From Thauera phenolivorans (GTDB taxonomy: Bacteria; Pseudomonadota; Gammaproteobacteria; Burkholderiales; Rhodocyclaceae), in the NCBI RefSeq assembly GCF_001696715.1, contig NZ_MBFM01000003.1, forward strand, positions 110,856-155,900: DNA of 45,045 bases, given 5' to 3'. Position 1 is the first letter of the stretch, and the number at the start of each line of letters is the position of its first letter. Shown here piece by piece: positions 7,467 through 15,513 of the stretch. A program made the translations under genes and the position numbers. The notes under the pieces are model-generated. The model worked only from the letters and a program-made list of their open reading frames with translations, was not told the origin of the DNA and made no database searches.

Positions 7467-7979
7467 TCACGAGCCGGAATAATCGATGCGGATGTCCGAC
7501 TCCGTCGGGAGATAGGCCGCGCCGTTCATGCGCCAGCTCCGCGACTCGTCTTCCAGCTGGAACAACCAGCGCCCGGTCGACAATGGCGCCAGCCGCGCTT
7601 CGAAAACGCCGTCCCCGCCGGTCATGCGCACGACCTGATCGAAGCCATCGCGGGTCGGGTGGACCACCGTCAGCACCACGCCTTCGGGCAAGGACGCCCG
7701 GTCGGCTGCAGAAAGGTCGATCCGCACCGACTCGCTGCGGACCTGCAGGCGTGCAATGAGGCCGAGCTCGCGGGCATGCTCCGCACGTCCGAGCGTCTGC
7801 ACGATCGCCCTGCCCTCCTTCTGGTAGTCGTCGACGACCATCCCGTCGAAGGTCCGCACGGCGATCACCAGGGTGATGGTGCCCGCCACCACGGCGATCG
7901 CCGGAAAGAGCATCAGGAACCACGGCCAGCCGTGCTTGTACCAGGGTTTCGTATCTCGGTCGGTCAAGGTCGTACTCAT
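7467..7979 (-). CDS. ccoH: FixH/CcoH-family cbb3 oxidase assembly protein
   Basis: A 170-residue membrane protein with a single N-terminal transmembrane helix (about residues 18-40, WPWFLMLFPAIAVVAG) and a periplasmic beta-rich domain ending in a GGDGVFEARL...GRW pattern, as in FixH. CcoH helps assemble the CcoN and CcoP subunits. Its ATG follows the ccoG stop after a single base, so translation is probably coupled. An in-frame start further upstream would lie inside ccoG and is less likely. Confidence 0.85.
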   Translation of the reverse strand: MSTTLTDRDTKPWYKHGWPWFLMLFPAIAVVAGTITLVIAVRTFDGMVVDDYQKEGRAIVQTLGRAEHARELGLIARLQVRSESVRIDLSAADRASLPEGVVLTVVHPTRDGFDQVVRMTGGDGVFEARLAPLSTGRWLFQLEDESRSWRMNGAAYLPTESDIRIDYSGS

Positions 7980-7980
7980 G

Positions 7981-9405
7981 TCAGCGCGGGAAAAGGAAAG
8001 TGGTTTCTTCGCGCAGCGACAACGAGGGATCGTCGTCGGCACGCACTTCGAACTCGATGGGGTTCGCGCCCGGCTTGCCCGAATCGTAGGGGACGAGGAC
8101 TCGCAAGGTCACCGACTGCGTCGCTGCCGGGCCGATCTCGATCAGGTTCTCACCGTCGACCGTGACGCCGGGCAGGCCGGATACCGAGAAGTGGAAGCTG
8201 CGCGCCTGCTCGCTCATGTTCATTACCTGCAGGCTGTAGACGTTCTCGATCATCCCTCCCTCGACCTCGCGCGCGAGCGCGGCGCGGTCGCGGATCACGT
8301 CCACACGGAGCGGCTCGCGGGTGGCGAGTCCCCAGACGAAGCCGGCGCATAGCAACGCGAGGATCGTGCCATAGATCAGCGTGCGCGGGCGCAGCACGTG
8401 GACGAGGATGTCCTTGGCGCCCCAGTGCTTCTTGATCGCATTCTCGGTCGAGTAGCGGATCAGGCCGCGCGGGTAGTTCATCCTGTCCATCACCTGGTCG
8501 CAGGCATCGATACAGGCGGCACAGCCGATGCACTCGTACTGCAGCCCGTCGCGGATGTCGATCCCGGTCGGGCAGACCTGAACGCAGATGCCACAGTCGA
8601 TGCAATCGCCCTTGTTGACCGAGCGGGGATCGATCCCCTTCTTGCGCGCCCCGCGCGGTTCTCCGCGGCCCTCGTCATAGGTAATGACCAAGGTGTCGGG
8701 ATCGAACATCACGCCCTGGAAGCGCGCGTACGGGCACATGTACTTGCACACCTGCTCGCGCATCACACCGGCGAACAGATAGGTGAATCCGCCGTAGAAC
8801 AGGATCCAGAACAGTTCCCACGGACCGAAACTGAGCGTCCTTGCCGCCTGCAGCAGTTCCTCAAGCGGGGAAAAGTAGGCCACGAAGGTGAAGCCGGTCC
8901 ACAGTGCCACCAAACCCCAGGCGAGAAACTTGAGGCCGCGCCGCGCCGCCTTCTCGCCACTCATCGGCGCCTGGTCAAGCTTCTGGCGCCTGACGTGGTC
9001 GCCCTCGATCTTGCGCTCTATCCACATGAAGATCTCGGTATAGACCGTCTGCGGACAGGCGTAGCCGCACCAGAGGCGACCAGCGATGGCGGTGAAGAAG
9101 AACAGCGCGTAGGCCGAGATGATCAGCAGCAGCGCCAGGAAGATGACGTCCTGCGGCCAGAACACCCAACCGAAGATGTAGAACTTGCGCTCGACGAGAT
9201 GCAGGAGAACGGCCTGACGGTCGTTCCACTGCAGCCAGGGAAGCCCATAGAAGATGAGCTGGGTGATCCACACCAGCGCCCAGCGCCAGTTGTCGAAGAT
9301 GCCGCTGACCGCGCGTACATAGAGCTTGCGACGGGATGCGTAGAGGGTGTCCTGAGCCGACGCGTCGGCGTCCGCGCCTTGCGGCTTCGGGGATGTGTTG
9401 CTCAT
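7981..9405 (-). CDS. ccoG: CcoG/RdxA: iron-sulfur membrane protein for cbb3 oxidase maturation
   Basis: A 474-residue inner-membrane protein proposed to reduce copper for the CuB site of cbb3 oxidase. It has about five transmembrane helices, NosR/NapH-type CxxxCP motifs in CGYACP (113-118) and CKYMCP (220-225), and two ferredoxin-type [4Fe-4S] motifs with Cys 268, 271, 274, 278 and Cys 292, 295, 298, 302. A C-terminal periplasmic Ig-like domain (about 370-474) follows the last helix. This is the complete FixG architecture. It is the first gene of ccoG-ccoH-small membrane protein, separated from ccoP by a hairpin. Confidence 0.95.
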   Translation of the reverse strand: MSNTSPKPQGADADASAQDTLYASRRKLYVRAVSGIFDNWRWALVWITQLIFYGLPWLQWNDRQAVLLHLVERKFYIFGWVFWPQDVIFLALLLIISAYALFFFTAIAGRLWCGYACPQTVYTEIFMWIERKIEGDHVRRQKLDQAPMSGEKAARRGLKFLAWGLVALWTGFTFVAYFSPLEELLQAARTLSFGPWELFWILFYGGFTYLFAGVMREQVCKYMCPYARFQGVMFDPDTLVITYDEGRGEPRGARKKGIDPRSVNKGDCIDCGICVQVCPTGIDIRDGLQYECIGCAACIDACDQVMDRMNYPRGLIRYSTENAIKKHWGAKDILVHVLRPRTLIYGTILALLCAGFVWGLATREPLRVDVIRDRAALAREVEGGMIENVYSLQVMNMSEQARSFHFSVSGLPGVTVDGENLIEIGPAATQSVTLRVLVPYDSGKPGANPIEFEVRADDDPSLSLREETTFLFPR

Positions 9406-9448
9406 GTCAACTATGCCTGTCCATTCTTGTTGCCACCTTCAAATGGAA

Positions 9449-9475
9449 GCCCGGGAGGCCCCCCTCCTCCCGGGC
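9449..9475 (-). terminator. GC-rich hairpin between ccoP and ccoG
   Basis: A perfect 10-bp stem (9449-9458 with 9466-9475) with a seven-base loop; the tail on the minus strand is TTCCATTTG, so the T-run is weak. It probably attenuates rather than fully stops transcription, lowering ccoGH relative to ccoNOQP, and may protect the 3' end of the structural-gene mRNA. Confidence 0.6.
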
Positions 9476-9505
9476 ATGATACTGCGGTCCGACTTTGCGT
9501 CTTGC

Positions 9506-10396
9506 TTACTTCTTCGGCAGGCTCAGGACGTAAGCTGCAAGCAGATGAACCTTGTCCTCGCCGAGGAAGTCACCGAAGGCCGGCATCTGGTTGGTGCGAC
9601 CGTGGGTCACGGTCTCGATGATCGTCGCCTCGCTCGAGCCGTACAGCCAGCTCTTGTTGGTCAGGTTGGGGGCTCCCATCATCGGGTTGCCGGTGCCGTC
9701 GGCGCCGTGGCAGGCCACGCATTGCTGGGCGAACAGCTCCGCACCACGCTGCGCGCGCAGCGAATCATGGGCGAGACCCGTCAGCGATCGAACATAGCTG
9801 GCGACGTCCTTCACGCCCTCCGCGCCGAGCGCCTGGCCGAACGGGGTCATTACCCCCATGCGGCCTTCCATGATCGTGGTCTTGACCACTTCGGGCTCGC
9901 CGCCCCACTGCCATTCGTCGTCGGTCAGGTTGGGAAAGCCTTTCGCGCCCTGCGCAGCGGAGCCGTGGCATTGCGCGCAATAGGTCAGGAACAGCCGCTG
10001 ACCCATAGCGTTGGCCTCCGGATCGGCAGCCACGGCCATCAGGTCCATATCGCGGTACTTGGCGAAGATCGGACCGTACTTCTCGTCGGCCGTCTGCATC
10101 TCCGCCTCGTACTGGGCGATCTGGCCCCGATGCTGGTTACGGTCGCCGAAGCCGGGATAGATCACGAGGTAGGCCACGGAGAACACGATGGTGCCCCAGA
10201 AGAGGTACAGCCACCAGCGCGGGAGCGGGTTGTTGTATTCAGCGAGCGTTTCGTCCCACACGTGCCCGTGCAGTTCGGCCGGCCCCTTGGTGCGCTTGGT
10301 CATGTTCGAGGCAAGCACATAGACGCAGAACAGGATGGACAGTACCACCAGGACCATCACATACATGTTCCAGAAACCGCTGATAAAGTCAGCCAT
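9506..10396 (-). CDS. ccoP: cbb3-type cytochrome c oxidase, dihaem subunit III
   Basis: The 296-residue membrane-anchored dihaem cytochrome c that passes electrons from soluble cytochrome c to CcoO/CcoN. There are two N-terminal transmembrane helices (about 8-30 and 60-82). The periplasmic part carries two haem-attachment sites, CAQCH (140-144) and CVACH (226-230). The product is near the usual CcoP length of ~300. The gene follows ccoQ after 12 bp with AAGGAAG as ribosome-binding site. Confidence 0.97.
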   Translation of the reverse strand: MADFISGFWNMYVMVLVVLSILFCVYVLASNMTKRTKGPAELHGHVWDETLAEYNNPLPRWWLYLFWGTIVFSVAYLVIYPGFGDRNQHRGQIAQYEAEMQTADEKYGPIFAKYRDMDLMAVAADPEANAMGQRLFLTYCAQCHGSAAQGAKGFPNLTDDEWQWGGEPEVVKTTIMEGRMGVMTPFGQALGAEGVKDVASYVRSLTGLAHDSLRAQRGAELFAQQCVACHGADGTGNPMMGAPNLTNKSWLYGSSEATIIETVTHGRTNQMPAFGDFLGEDKVHLLAAYVLSLPKK

Positions 10397-10408
10397 TTGT
10401 CTTCCTTC

Positions 10409-10576
10409 TCATTCGCGCCGGCCGCTGGCGGCCGGCAGGTCGTCGTCGGTCAGGGGCAGGCGCGCCGCTTCGTCGAAGCCGGCCTTCGCGTGCTTGCTGT
10501 AGGCCCAGAGGCAGATCCCGAGAAAGCATGCGAACGCCACCACGGTGACGATGACCCTCATGTCGTTGATATCCAC
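10409..10576 (-). CDS. ccoQ: cbb3 oxidase small subunit CcoQ (GTG start)
   Basis: A 55-residue protein beginning at GTG (complement of 10574-10576), with GGAGG a few bases upstream. It reads MDINDMRVIVTVVAFACFLG onward: a single transmembrane helix, then the typical WAYSKHAKAGFDEAARLPL segment seen in CcoQ proteins. CcoQ stabilises the cbb3 complex. It fits exactly between ccoO and ccoP. It is easily missed because of its length and non-ATG start. Confidence 0.93.
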   Translation of the reverse strand: MDINDMRVIVTVVAFACFLGICLWAYSKHAKAGFDEAARLPLTDDDLPAASGRRE

Positions 10577-10589
10577 GGCGCGCTCCTCC

Positions 10590-11222
10590 CTACCTTACGT
10601 TCTGCAGTGCGAGGCCCAGCCCCTGGAGATAGGCGACCACGGCGTCGAGTTCGGTCATGCCCTCGAGCTCGGCCGGTGCCGCGGCAATCTCCTCGTCGCT
10701 GTACTTGTGCTGCCCGACCTTGTTCAGCGCGCGCATCTTGGCCTGGATGTCATCGTTGAGCGGACGATCGAGCCAGGGGAAGGCGGGCATGTTCGACTCG
10801 GGCACGACGTCGCGCGGGTTGATCAGGTGGACCCGCTGCCACTCGTCCGAGTAGCGGCCGCCGACACGCGCCAGATCCGGGCCGGTGCGCTTCGAACCCC
10901 ACAGGAAGGGGTGGTCGTAGATCGACTCGCCGGCGACCGAGTAGTGGCCGTAGCGCTCGGTCTCCGCGCGGAACGGACGGATCATCTGCGAGTGGCAGTT
11001 GCTGCAGCCCTCGCGGATGTAGATGTCGCGACCAGCCAGGCGCAGCGGGCTGTACGGCTTGACCTGAAGCTCGTTCCCCTTCTGGTCGATCGCCTTCATG
11101 GTGGAGTGCTGGAAGAACAGCGGCACGATTTCCACCAGACCGCCCACGCTGACCGTCATCAGCGTGAGCACGATCAGCAGAAATACGTTGCGCTCGATTT
11201 TTTCGTGCTTGGATTGAGCCAT
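10590..11222 (-). CDS. ccoO: cbb3-type cytochrome c oxidase, monohaem subunit II
   Basis: A 210-residue membrane-anchored cytochrome c. One N-terminal helix (about 13-35) is followed by a periplasmic domain with the haem site CSNCH (73-77), the conserved [18 protein letters not shown] stretch and the distal methionine region [11 protein letters not shown]. It passes electrons from CcoP to CcoN. It lies 18 bp after ccoN, within the ccoNOQP operon. Confidence 0.97.
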   Translation of the reverse strand: MAQSKHEKIERNVFLLIVLTLMTVSVGGLVEIVPLFFQHSTMKAIDQKGNELQVKPYSPLRLAGRDIYIREGCSNCHSQMIRPFRAETERYGHYSVAGESIYDHPFLWGSKRTGPDLARVGGRYSDEWQRVHLINPRDVVPESNMPAFPWLDRPLNDDIQAKMRALNKVGQHKYSDEEIAAAPAELEGMTELDAVVAYLQGLGLALQNVR

Positions 11223-11240
11223 TTTCTCGAATCTCTCCGC

Positions 11241-12671
11241 TTAGGCGTGGGCAGCCGCAGGTGCGAGCACCGGCGCGTCATAGGCCTTCTGGCCGGCGAT
11301 CGTCTTCACCATGTTGTAGAACATGAGAAGCATGCCGGTGAGGAACAGGATGCCGCCGACCAGACGGATGGTCCAGAACGGGTAGCTGGCCTTCACGCTC
11401 TCGACGAAGGAGTAGGTCAGCGTGCCATCGGCGTTGGTCGCGCGCCACATCAGGCCCTGCATCACGCCGGCGATCCACATCGAGGCGATGTAGAGCACGA
11501 CGCCGATCGTCGCGATCCAGAAGTGCGCGTTGACCAGCTTGATGCTGTACATCTCCGTCCTGCCGTAGAGCCGCGGAATCATGAAGTACACCGAGCCGAT
11601 CGAGATCATCGCCACCCAGCCGAGCGCGCCGGAATGGACGTGGCCGACGGTCCAGTCGGTGTAGTGCGACAGCGCATTCACGGTCTTCACCGCCATCATC
11701 GGCCCTTCGAAGGTCGACATGCCGTAGAAGGACAGCGCGGTGATGAGGAACTTCAGGATCGGATCGGTACGCAGCTTATGCCAGGCGCCCGACAGCGTCA
11801 TGATGCCGTTGATCATGCCGCCCCAGGAGGGCGCGAGCAGAATCAGCGAGAAGATCATGCCGACCGACTGGGTCCAGTCGGGAAGCGCGGTGTAGTGCAG
11901 GTGGTGCGGACCCGCCCACATGTAGGTGAAGATCAGGGCCCAGAAGTGGACCACCGACAGGCGATACGAGTACACCGGGCGCTCGGCCTGCTTCGGCACG
12001 AAGTAGTACATCATTCCGAGGAAGCCCGCGGTCAGGAAGAAGCCGACCGCATTGTGGCCGTACCACCACTGGACCATCGCGTCCTGCACGCCCGCATAGG
12101 CAGAGTAAGACTTCATGCCGGTCCAGGAAACCGGGATCGCGGCGCTATTGACGATGTGCAGCAGCGCGACCGTGATGATGAAGGCACCGAAGAACCAGTT
12201 CGCGACATAGATGTGCGACACCTTGCGCTTCGCGATGGTGCCGAAGAACACGATCGCGTAGGACACCCACACGATCGCGATCAGGATGTCGATCGGCCAC
12301 TCGAGCTCGGCGTATTCCTTCGAGGAGGTGTAGCCGAGCGGCAGGGTGATGGCCGCCAGCACGATCACCAGTTGCCAGCCCCAGAAGGTGAAGGCGGCAA
12401 GGCCGGGCGCGAACAGCCGCGTGTGGCAGGTGCGCTGGACGACGTAGTAGGACGTCGCGAAAAGTGCACAGCCACCGAACGCGAAGATCACCGCGTTGGT
12501 GTGCAGCGGACGGATCCTGCCGAAATGCAGGAATTCGTGCACGTTCAGTTCGGGCCATACGAGCTGTGCCGCGGCGATGACGCCGACCAGCATGCCCACG
12601 ATACCCCATACCACCGTCATGATGGAGAACTGGCGCACGACTTTATAGTTATAAGTCGCTTGCGATTGCAT
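11241..12671 (-). CDS. ccoN: cbb3-type cytochrome c oxidase, catalytic subunit I
   Basis: A 476-residue, 12-helix haem-copper oxidase subunit that reduces oxygen to water with high affinity. Visible markers include [15 protein letters not shown], the [14 protein letters not shown] helix with metal-binding His and the cross-linked-Tyr region typical of C-type oxidases, and [13 protein letters not shown] carrying CuB histidines. The ATG at 12669-12671 has AAGGGG eight bases upstream; a GTG nine bases earlier is less favoured. It leads ccoNOQP, with a Fnr box about 115 bp upstream. Confidence 0.97.
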   Translation of the reverse strand: MQSQATYNYKVVRQFSIMTVVWGIVGMLVGVIAAAQLVWPELNVHEFLHFGRIRPLHTNAVIFAFGGCALFATSYYVVQRTCHTRLFAPGLAAFTFWGWQLVIVLAAITLPLGYTSSKEYAELEWPIDILIAIVWVSYAIVFFGTIAKRKVSHIYVANWFFGAFIITVALLHIVNSAAIPVSWTGMKSYSAYAGVQDAMVQWWYGHNAVGFFLTAGFLGMMYYFVPKQAERPVYSYRLSVVHFWALIFTYMWAGPHHLHYTALPDWTQSVGMIFSLILLAPSWGGMINGIMTLSGAWHKLRTDPILKFLITALSFYGMSTFEGPMMAVKTVNALSHYTDWTVGHVHSGALGWVAMISIGSVYFMIPRLYGRTEMYSIKLVNAHFWIATIGVVLYIASMWIAGVMQGLMWRATNADGTLTYSFVESVKASYPFWTIRLVGGILFLTGMLLMFYNMVKTIAGQKAYDAPVLAPAAAHA

Positions 12672-12931
12672 GTAAGTCACCCCTTAGTTTGAAAAACCCA
12701 TCGTGTCGCACTCCCAGGGGCACCGAAGATTCCCGGGATCGTCAGCGCGGCAAGATTACCTGTCGAGCATCTGGCCAATTTGACTTGAGTCAACATTGTA
12801 TTGCAGCGTGTCACCACGCGGAAGCCGACATGCCCCGGTTCGGGGCAGGATCCCGCCCTGAATTGCATCTCCGCAACAGTCGGACGAGCGGTCACGGCTG
12901 CGGGCGCCAGTAGAGGCCGCAGCGTGGACGC
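12672..12931. other. ccoN upstream regulatory region, no gene
   Basis: This ~260-bp stretch between ccoN and the tRNA-Pro terminator has no supported reading frame. It holds the Fnr box at 12780-12793 and a possible minus-strand -10 (near 12752-12757), leaving a ~75-nt leader before ccoN. The part from about 12800 to 12930 shows nothing I can name. Confidence 0.6.
12780..12793 (-). promoter_or_regulatory. Fnr-type box upstream of ccoN
   Basis: TTGAC-TTGA-GTCAA is a symmetric Fnr/Anr-like box. Class II spacing predicts a start near 12745 on the minus strand; the bases at -12 to -7 (AATCTT) match the -10 consensus at three positions. Fnr control of ccoNOQP is well known in proteobacteria. Confidence 0.75.
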
Positions 12932-12962
12932 AAGAAAGCCGCCCATTACGGACGGCTTTCTT
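12932..12962 (-). terminator. Terminator after tRNA-Pro
   Basis: A perfect 10-bp stem (12932-12941 with 12953-12962), 11-base loop, and TTTCTT at the end of the minus-strand arm. It sits nine bases after the tRNA 3' end. Confidence 0.75.
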
Positions 12963-12970
12963 GAATTCAT

Positions 12971-13047
12971 TGGTCGGGGAAAGAGGATTCGAACCTCCGG
13001 CCCCTGCGTCCCGAACGCAGTGCTCTACCAGGCTGAGCTATTCCCCG
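12971..13047 (-). tRNA. tRNA-Pro, anticodon CGG
   Basis: A 77-nt cloverleaf on the minus strand with encoded CCA. The acceptor stem pairs CGGGGAA with TTCCCCG. The D arm contains GCTCAGCCTGGTAGAGC, the anticodon stem CTGCG/CGCAG encloses TTCGGGA (anticodon CGG, reading CCG), and the T arm has GGTTCGAATCC. CCG is a frequent proline codon in this GC-rich genome. Confidence 0.97.
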
Positions 13048-13075
13048 ACACTACCCGCTTTCTCGAGAAAAAACC

Positions 13076-14059
13076 TTAATGATTTCTCTCAACTGCAAAG
13101 TCCGACAATTGTAGCAGCGCATTCTTGAAAATGGAAGCGGGAAGTGAAGAAATCGCTTCGATCGCCTTGTCCGCTTCGGCTCGCGCATGGGTGCGCGTCA
13201 CCTCGAGCGCACCGGTCGCGCGGATCGCCCCGAGCACCGCGGCGAAATCGTCCCGCCCGCCTTCCTCGATCGCCCGCCGCACCAGGGCGGCCTGCTCGGC
13301 GGTACCGTGTTTCATCACATGGATCAGAGGCAAAGTGGGCTTGCCCTCGGCGAGGTCGTCGCCCAGATGCTTGCCTGTCTCGGCCTCGTCGGCCGAGTAG
13401 TCGAGCACGTCGTCGACCAGCTGAAAGGCAGTCCCCAGGTGGGTTCCGAAGGCGCCGAGCCGGTCTTCGACGTCGCGATCGACCCCGGCGACGATCCCGC
13501 CGACCCGCGCTGCGGCCTCGAACAATTTCGCCGTCTTGTAGCGGATCACGCGGAGGTAATCCTCCACGTCGACATCGGCATCGTGGCAGTTCAGGAGCTG
13601 CAGGACCTCGCCCTCGGCAATCACATTGGTCGCCTCGGACAGAACCTCCATCACCCGCATGTTCCCGGTCTCGACCATCATCTGGAAGGTTCGCGAGTAA
13701 AGGAAGTCGCCCACCAACACCGAGGCCGCATTGCCGAACAGCGCGTTCGCGGTTTCCCTGCCGCGACGCAGCTCGGATTCGTCCACGACATCGTCGTGAA
13801 GCAGCGTCGCCGTGTGAATGAATTCCACCACCGCCGCGAGTTCGTGGTGCTGCGTGCCGTGGTAGCCGGTCGCGCCGGCAGCAAACAGCACGAGCGCCGG
13901 CCGCAGGCGCTTGCCGCCGCTGTGGATGATGTATTCCGCCACCTGACGGATCAGGACCACGTCGGAGTGCAGACGGTCGCGGATCACCGCATCGACCGCC
14001 TGCATGTCGGCGGCGATCGGCGCAAAAAGCTGCTTGACGGACAAGACGGTGGCGCTCAT
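13076..14059 (-). CDS. ispB: Long-chain trans-polyprenyl diphosphate synthase (octaprenyl type)
   Basis: Makes the isoprenoid side chain of ubiquinone from farnesyl diphosphate and isopentenyl diphosphate. The 327-residue product has the first Asp-rich motif DDVVD (89-93), the GGKRLRPAL substrate motif near residue 48, and the second Asp-rich motif DDVLD (217-221). Small residues just before the first motif are compatible with a long product. Placement upstream of tRNA-Pro and far from rplU-rpmA differs from E. coli, where ispB is divergent from rplU. The chain length made is not provable from sequence. Confidence 0.93.
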   Translation of the reverse strand: MSATVLSVKQLFAPIAADMQAVDAVIRDRLHSDVVLIRQVAEYIIHSGGKRLRPALVLFAAGATGYHGTQHHELAAVVEFIHTATLLHDDVVDESELRRGRETANALFGNAASVLVGDFLYSRTFQMMVETGNMRVMEVLSEATNVIAEGEVLQLLNCHDADVDVEDYLRVIRYKTAKLFEAAARVGGIVAGVDRDVEDRLGAFGTHLGTAFQLVDDVLDYSADEAETGKHLGDDLAEGKPTLPLIHVMKHGTAEQAALVRRAIEEGGRDDFAAVLGAIRATGALEVTRTHARAEADKAIEAISSLPASIFKNALLQLSDFAVERNH

Positions 14060-14123
14060 TGGAAAAGCGGCGATGTTAGGCGGCGGCGGCGAGCGCCGTC
14101 AACCGCGGTGGGCGCGGGCGTGA

Positions 14124-15398
14124 TCAACGACCCGACGCCCGCTCGACCGCCTTGTCCAGCGCTTCCTTGGCGGCCTTGGTGTCTGCCCACACACCGGACA
14201 GTTCCTCGTCGATGATGCGGCGCACTTTCTCGCGCTCGACCACGGGCTGGGCGGCGGAGGTCCCGGTGACCGGCTTGTTCGTCAGTTGCCCCACCGCCAC
14301 GCGTACGTTCTCGAGGTCCTCGCCGAGCAGCTCGCTCGCAGAGGCGAACAGACCGGCACGGTTGAGCGGCAGGTAGCCGGTCTCGCGCTGCCAGGCGACC
14401 TGATTCTCGGGCTGCAGCCAGAAGCCGACGAAACGTGCCACTGCCTTGTACTCCGCTGCCTTCTTGCCGGCCGAGACCCACAGCGCCGGACCGTCGGCGA
14501 GGGTGTTCTGGGGTGCGCCGGGGAAATCCTCGTGATAAGGAAGCCGCACCACGCCGACATCGACGGCCCCCTTGCGGCGGAACTCCGGCCAGCTCGCGGA
14601 GGGGGCGGCGAGCACCGCGCACTCGCCGGCAGCGAAGCGCTCCTCGGCCTCGGCCTCCCGCTCGAACATGTGCAGGTAGCGCGCTCGCGACCAGCTCGCC
14701 ATCATCGCCACGTGCTTGACCTGGAACATCCCGTTGAAGGACGGCGCGTCGGCCTTGCCGCGCTTCACCGCAACCGGCTGGTTGTGCCAGGCGCTGAGAT
14801 TCTCGACCATCACCCGGCCCGGCTGGGCCACGGTATAGGGGCAGGCGTGCCCGGTGTCGGCGAGGCGGCCGAGCACGTCCTGCAATCCGAACCAGGTCGC
14901 GACCGCCGCCGCGTCCGGATTGACCCCGGCCCGGCGCAGGGCATCGCGGTTCAGGTACAGCACCGGGGTGGATAGCCCGACTGGCAATGCGAGCAGGCGG
15001 CCCTTCGCATCCACCGGCGTGCGCGTCATCATCGCTGGCGGACGCAAGGTCTGCAGCGGCACGCCACCTTCCTTCATCACCGCGTGAAGGGGCTTGAAGC
15101 GGGGCTTGCCGACGAGAAAGGCCTCTTCCTCGTCGCCCTCGAGGATCAGCAGGTGCGGAACCGACGGCGCGCGCCAGTCCAGTTCCGACAGCACAACCCG
15201 CACCTTGCCACCCTGTGCGTTGAAGCGGTCCACCAAGTCGGTCAATGCCGCGGCCTTGGACGCCGGAAGGCGGTGATACAGACCGATTTCCTGCACCGTC
15301 GCCTGCTTGCTCGCCGCCGCCGCGAGCGGCAACGAAAACGCGAGTCCCAAGCCGATCCCGAGGCTCGCCGCAAGACTCTTGAAACGCTTTTGATTCAT
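14124..15398 (-). CDS. Orphan UgpB-like ABC transporter solute-binding protein
   Basis: A 424-residue periplasmic binding protein of the type 1 extracellular family. It has a signal peptide of about 28 residues (KR-rich start, hydrophobic core, AAAA cleavage region). The body keeps the usual pattern of this class: LPVGLSTPVLYLNRDALRRAG, a hinge, FAAGECAVLAAPSASW, and a C-terminal segment with FVGFWLQPENQVAW. UgpB relatives bind glycerol-3-phosphate or sugars. No permease or ATPase gene is nearby, so the partner must be elsewhere or the protein has another role. The start is the ATG at 15396-15398; the longer in-frame extension has no signal character. Confidence 0.82.
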   Translation of the reverse strand: MNQKRFKSLAASLGIGLGLAFSLPLAAAASKQATVQEIGLYHRLPASKAAALTDLVDRFNAQGGKVRVVLSELDWRAPSVPHLLILEGDEEEAFLVGKPRFKPLHAVMKEGGVPLQTLRPPAMMTRTPVDAKGRLLALPVGLSTPVLYLNRDALRRAGVNPDAAAVATWFGLQDVLGRLADTGHACPYTVAQPGRVMVENLSAWHNQPVAVKRGKADAPSFNGMFQVKHVAMMASWSRARYLHMFEREAEAEERFAAGECAVLAAPSASWPEFRRKGAVDVGVVRLPYHEDFPGAPQNTLADGPALWVSAGKKAAEYKAVARFVGFWLQPENQVAWQRETGYLPLNRAGLFASASELLGEDLENVRVAVGQLTNKPVTGTSAAQPVVEREKVRRIIDEELSGVWADTKAAKEALDKAVERASGR

Positions 15399-15513
15399 GG
15401 ATTTATTTGCACCAATCTGAAGTGCCGCGACAACGGCGAGGCGGCGCGCGATTATAGTCCCGCCGCCCTCGGCAGATGGAAAGGAATTGACGCCGACAGC
15501 GCGCTCTCCCGCT

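Noticed and set aside
10545-12692. A ~715-codon plus-strand frame opposite ccoN/ccoO.
   Set aside because: Shadow of the cco genes: low-complexity, charged translation with no family resemblance.
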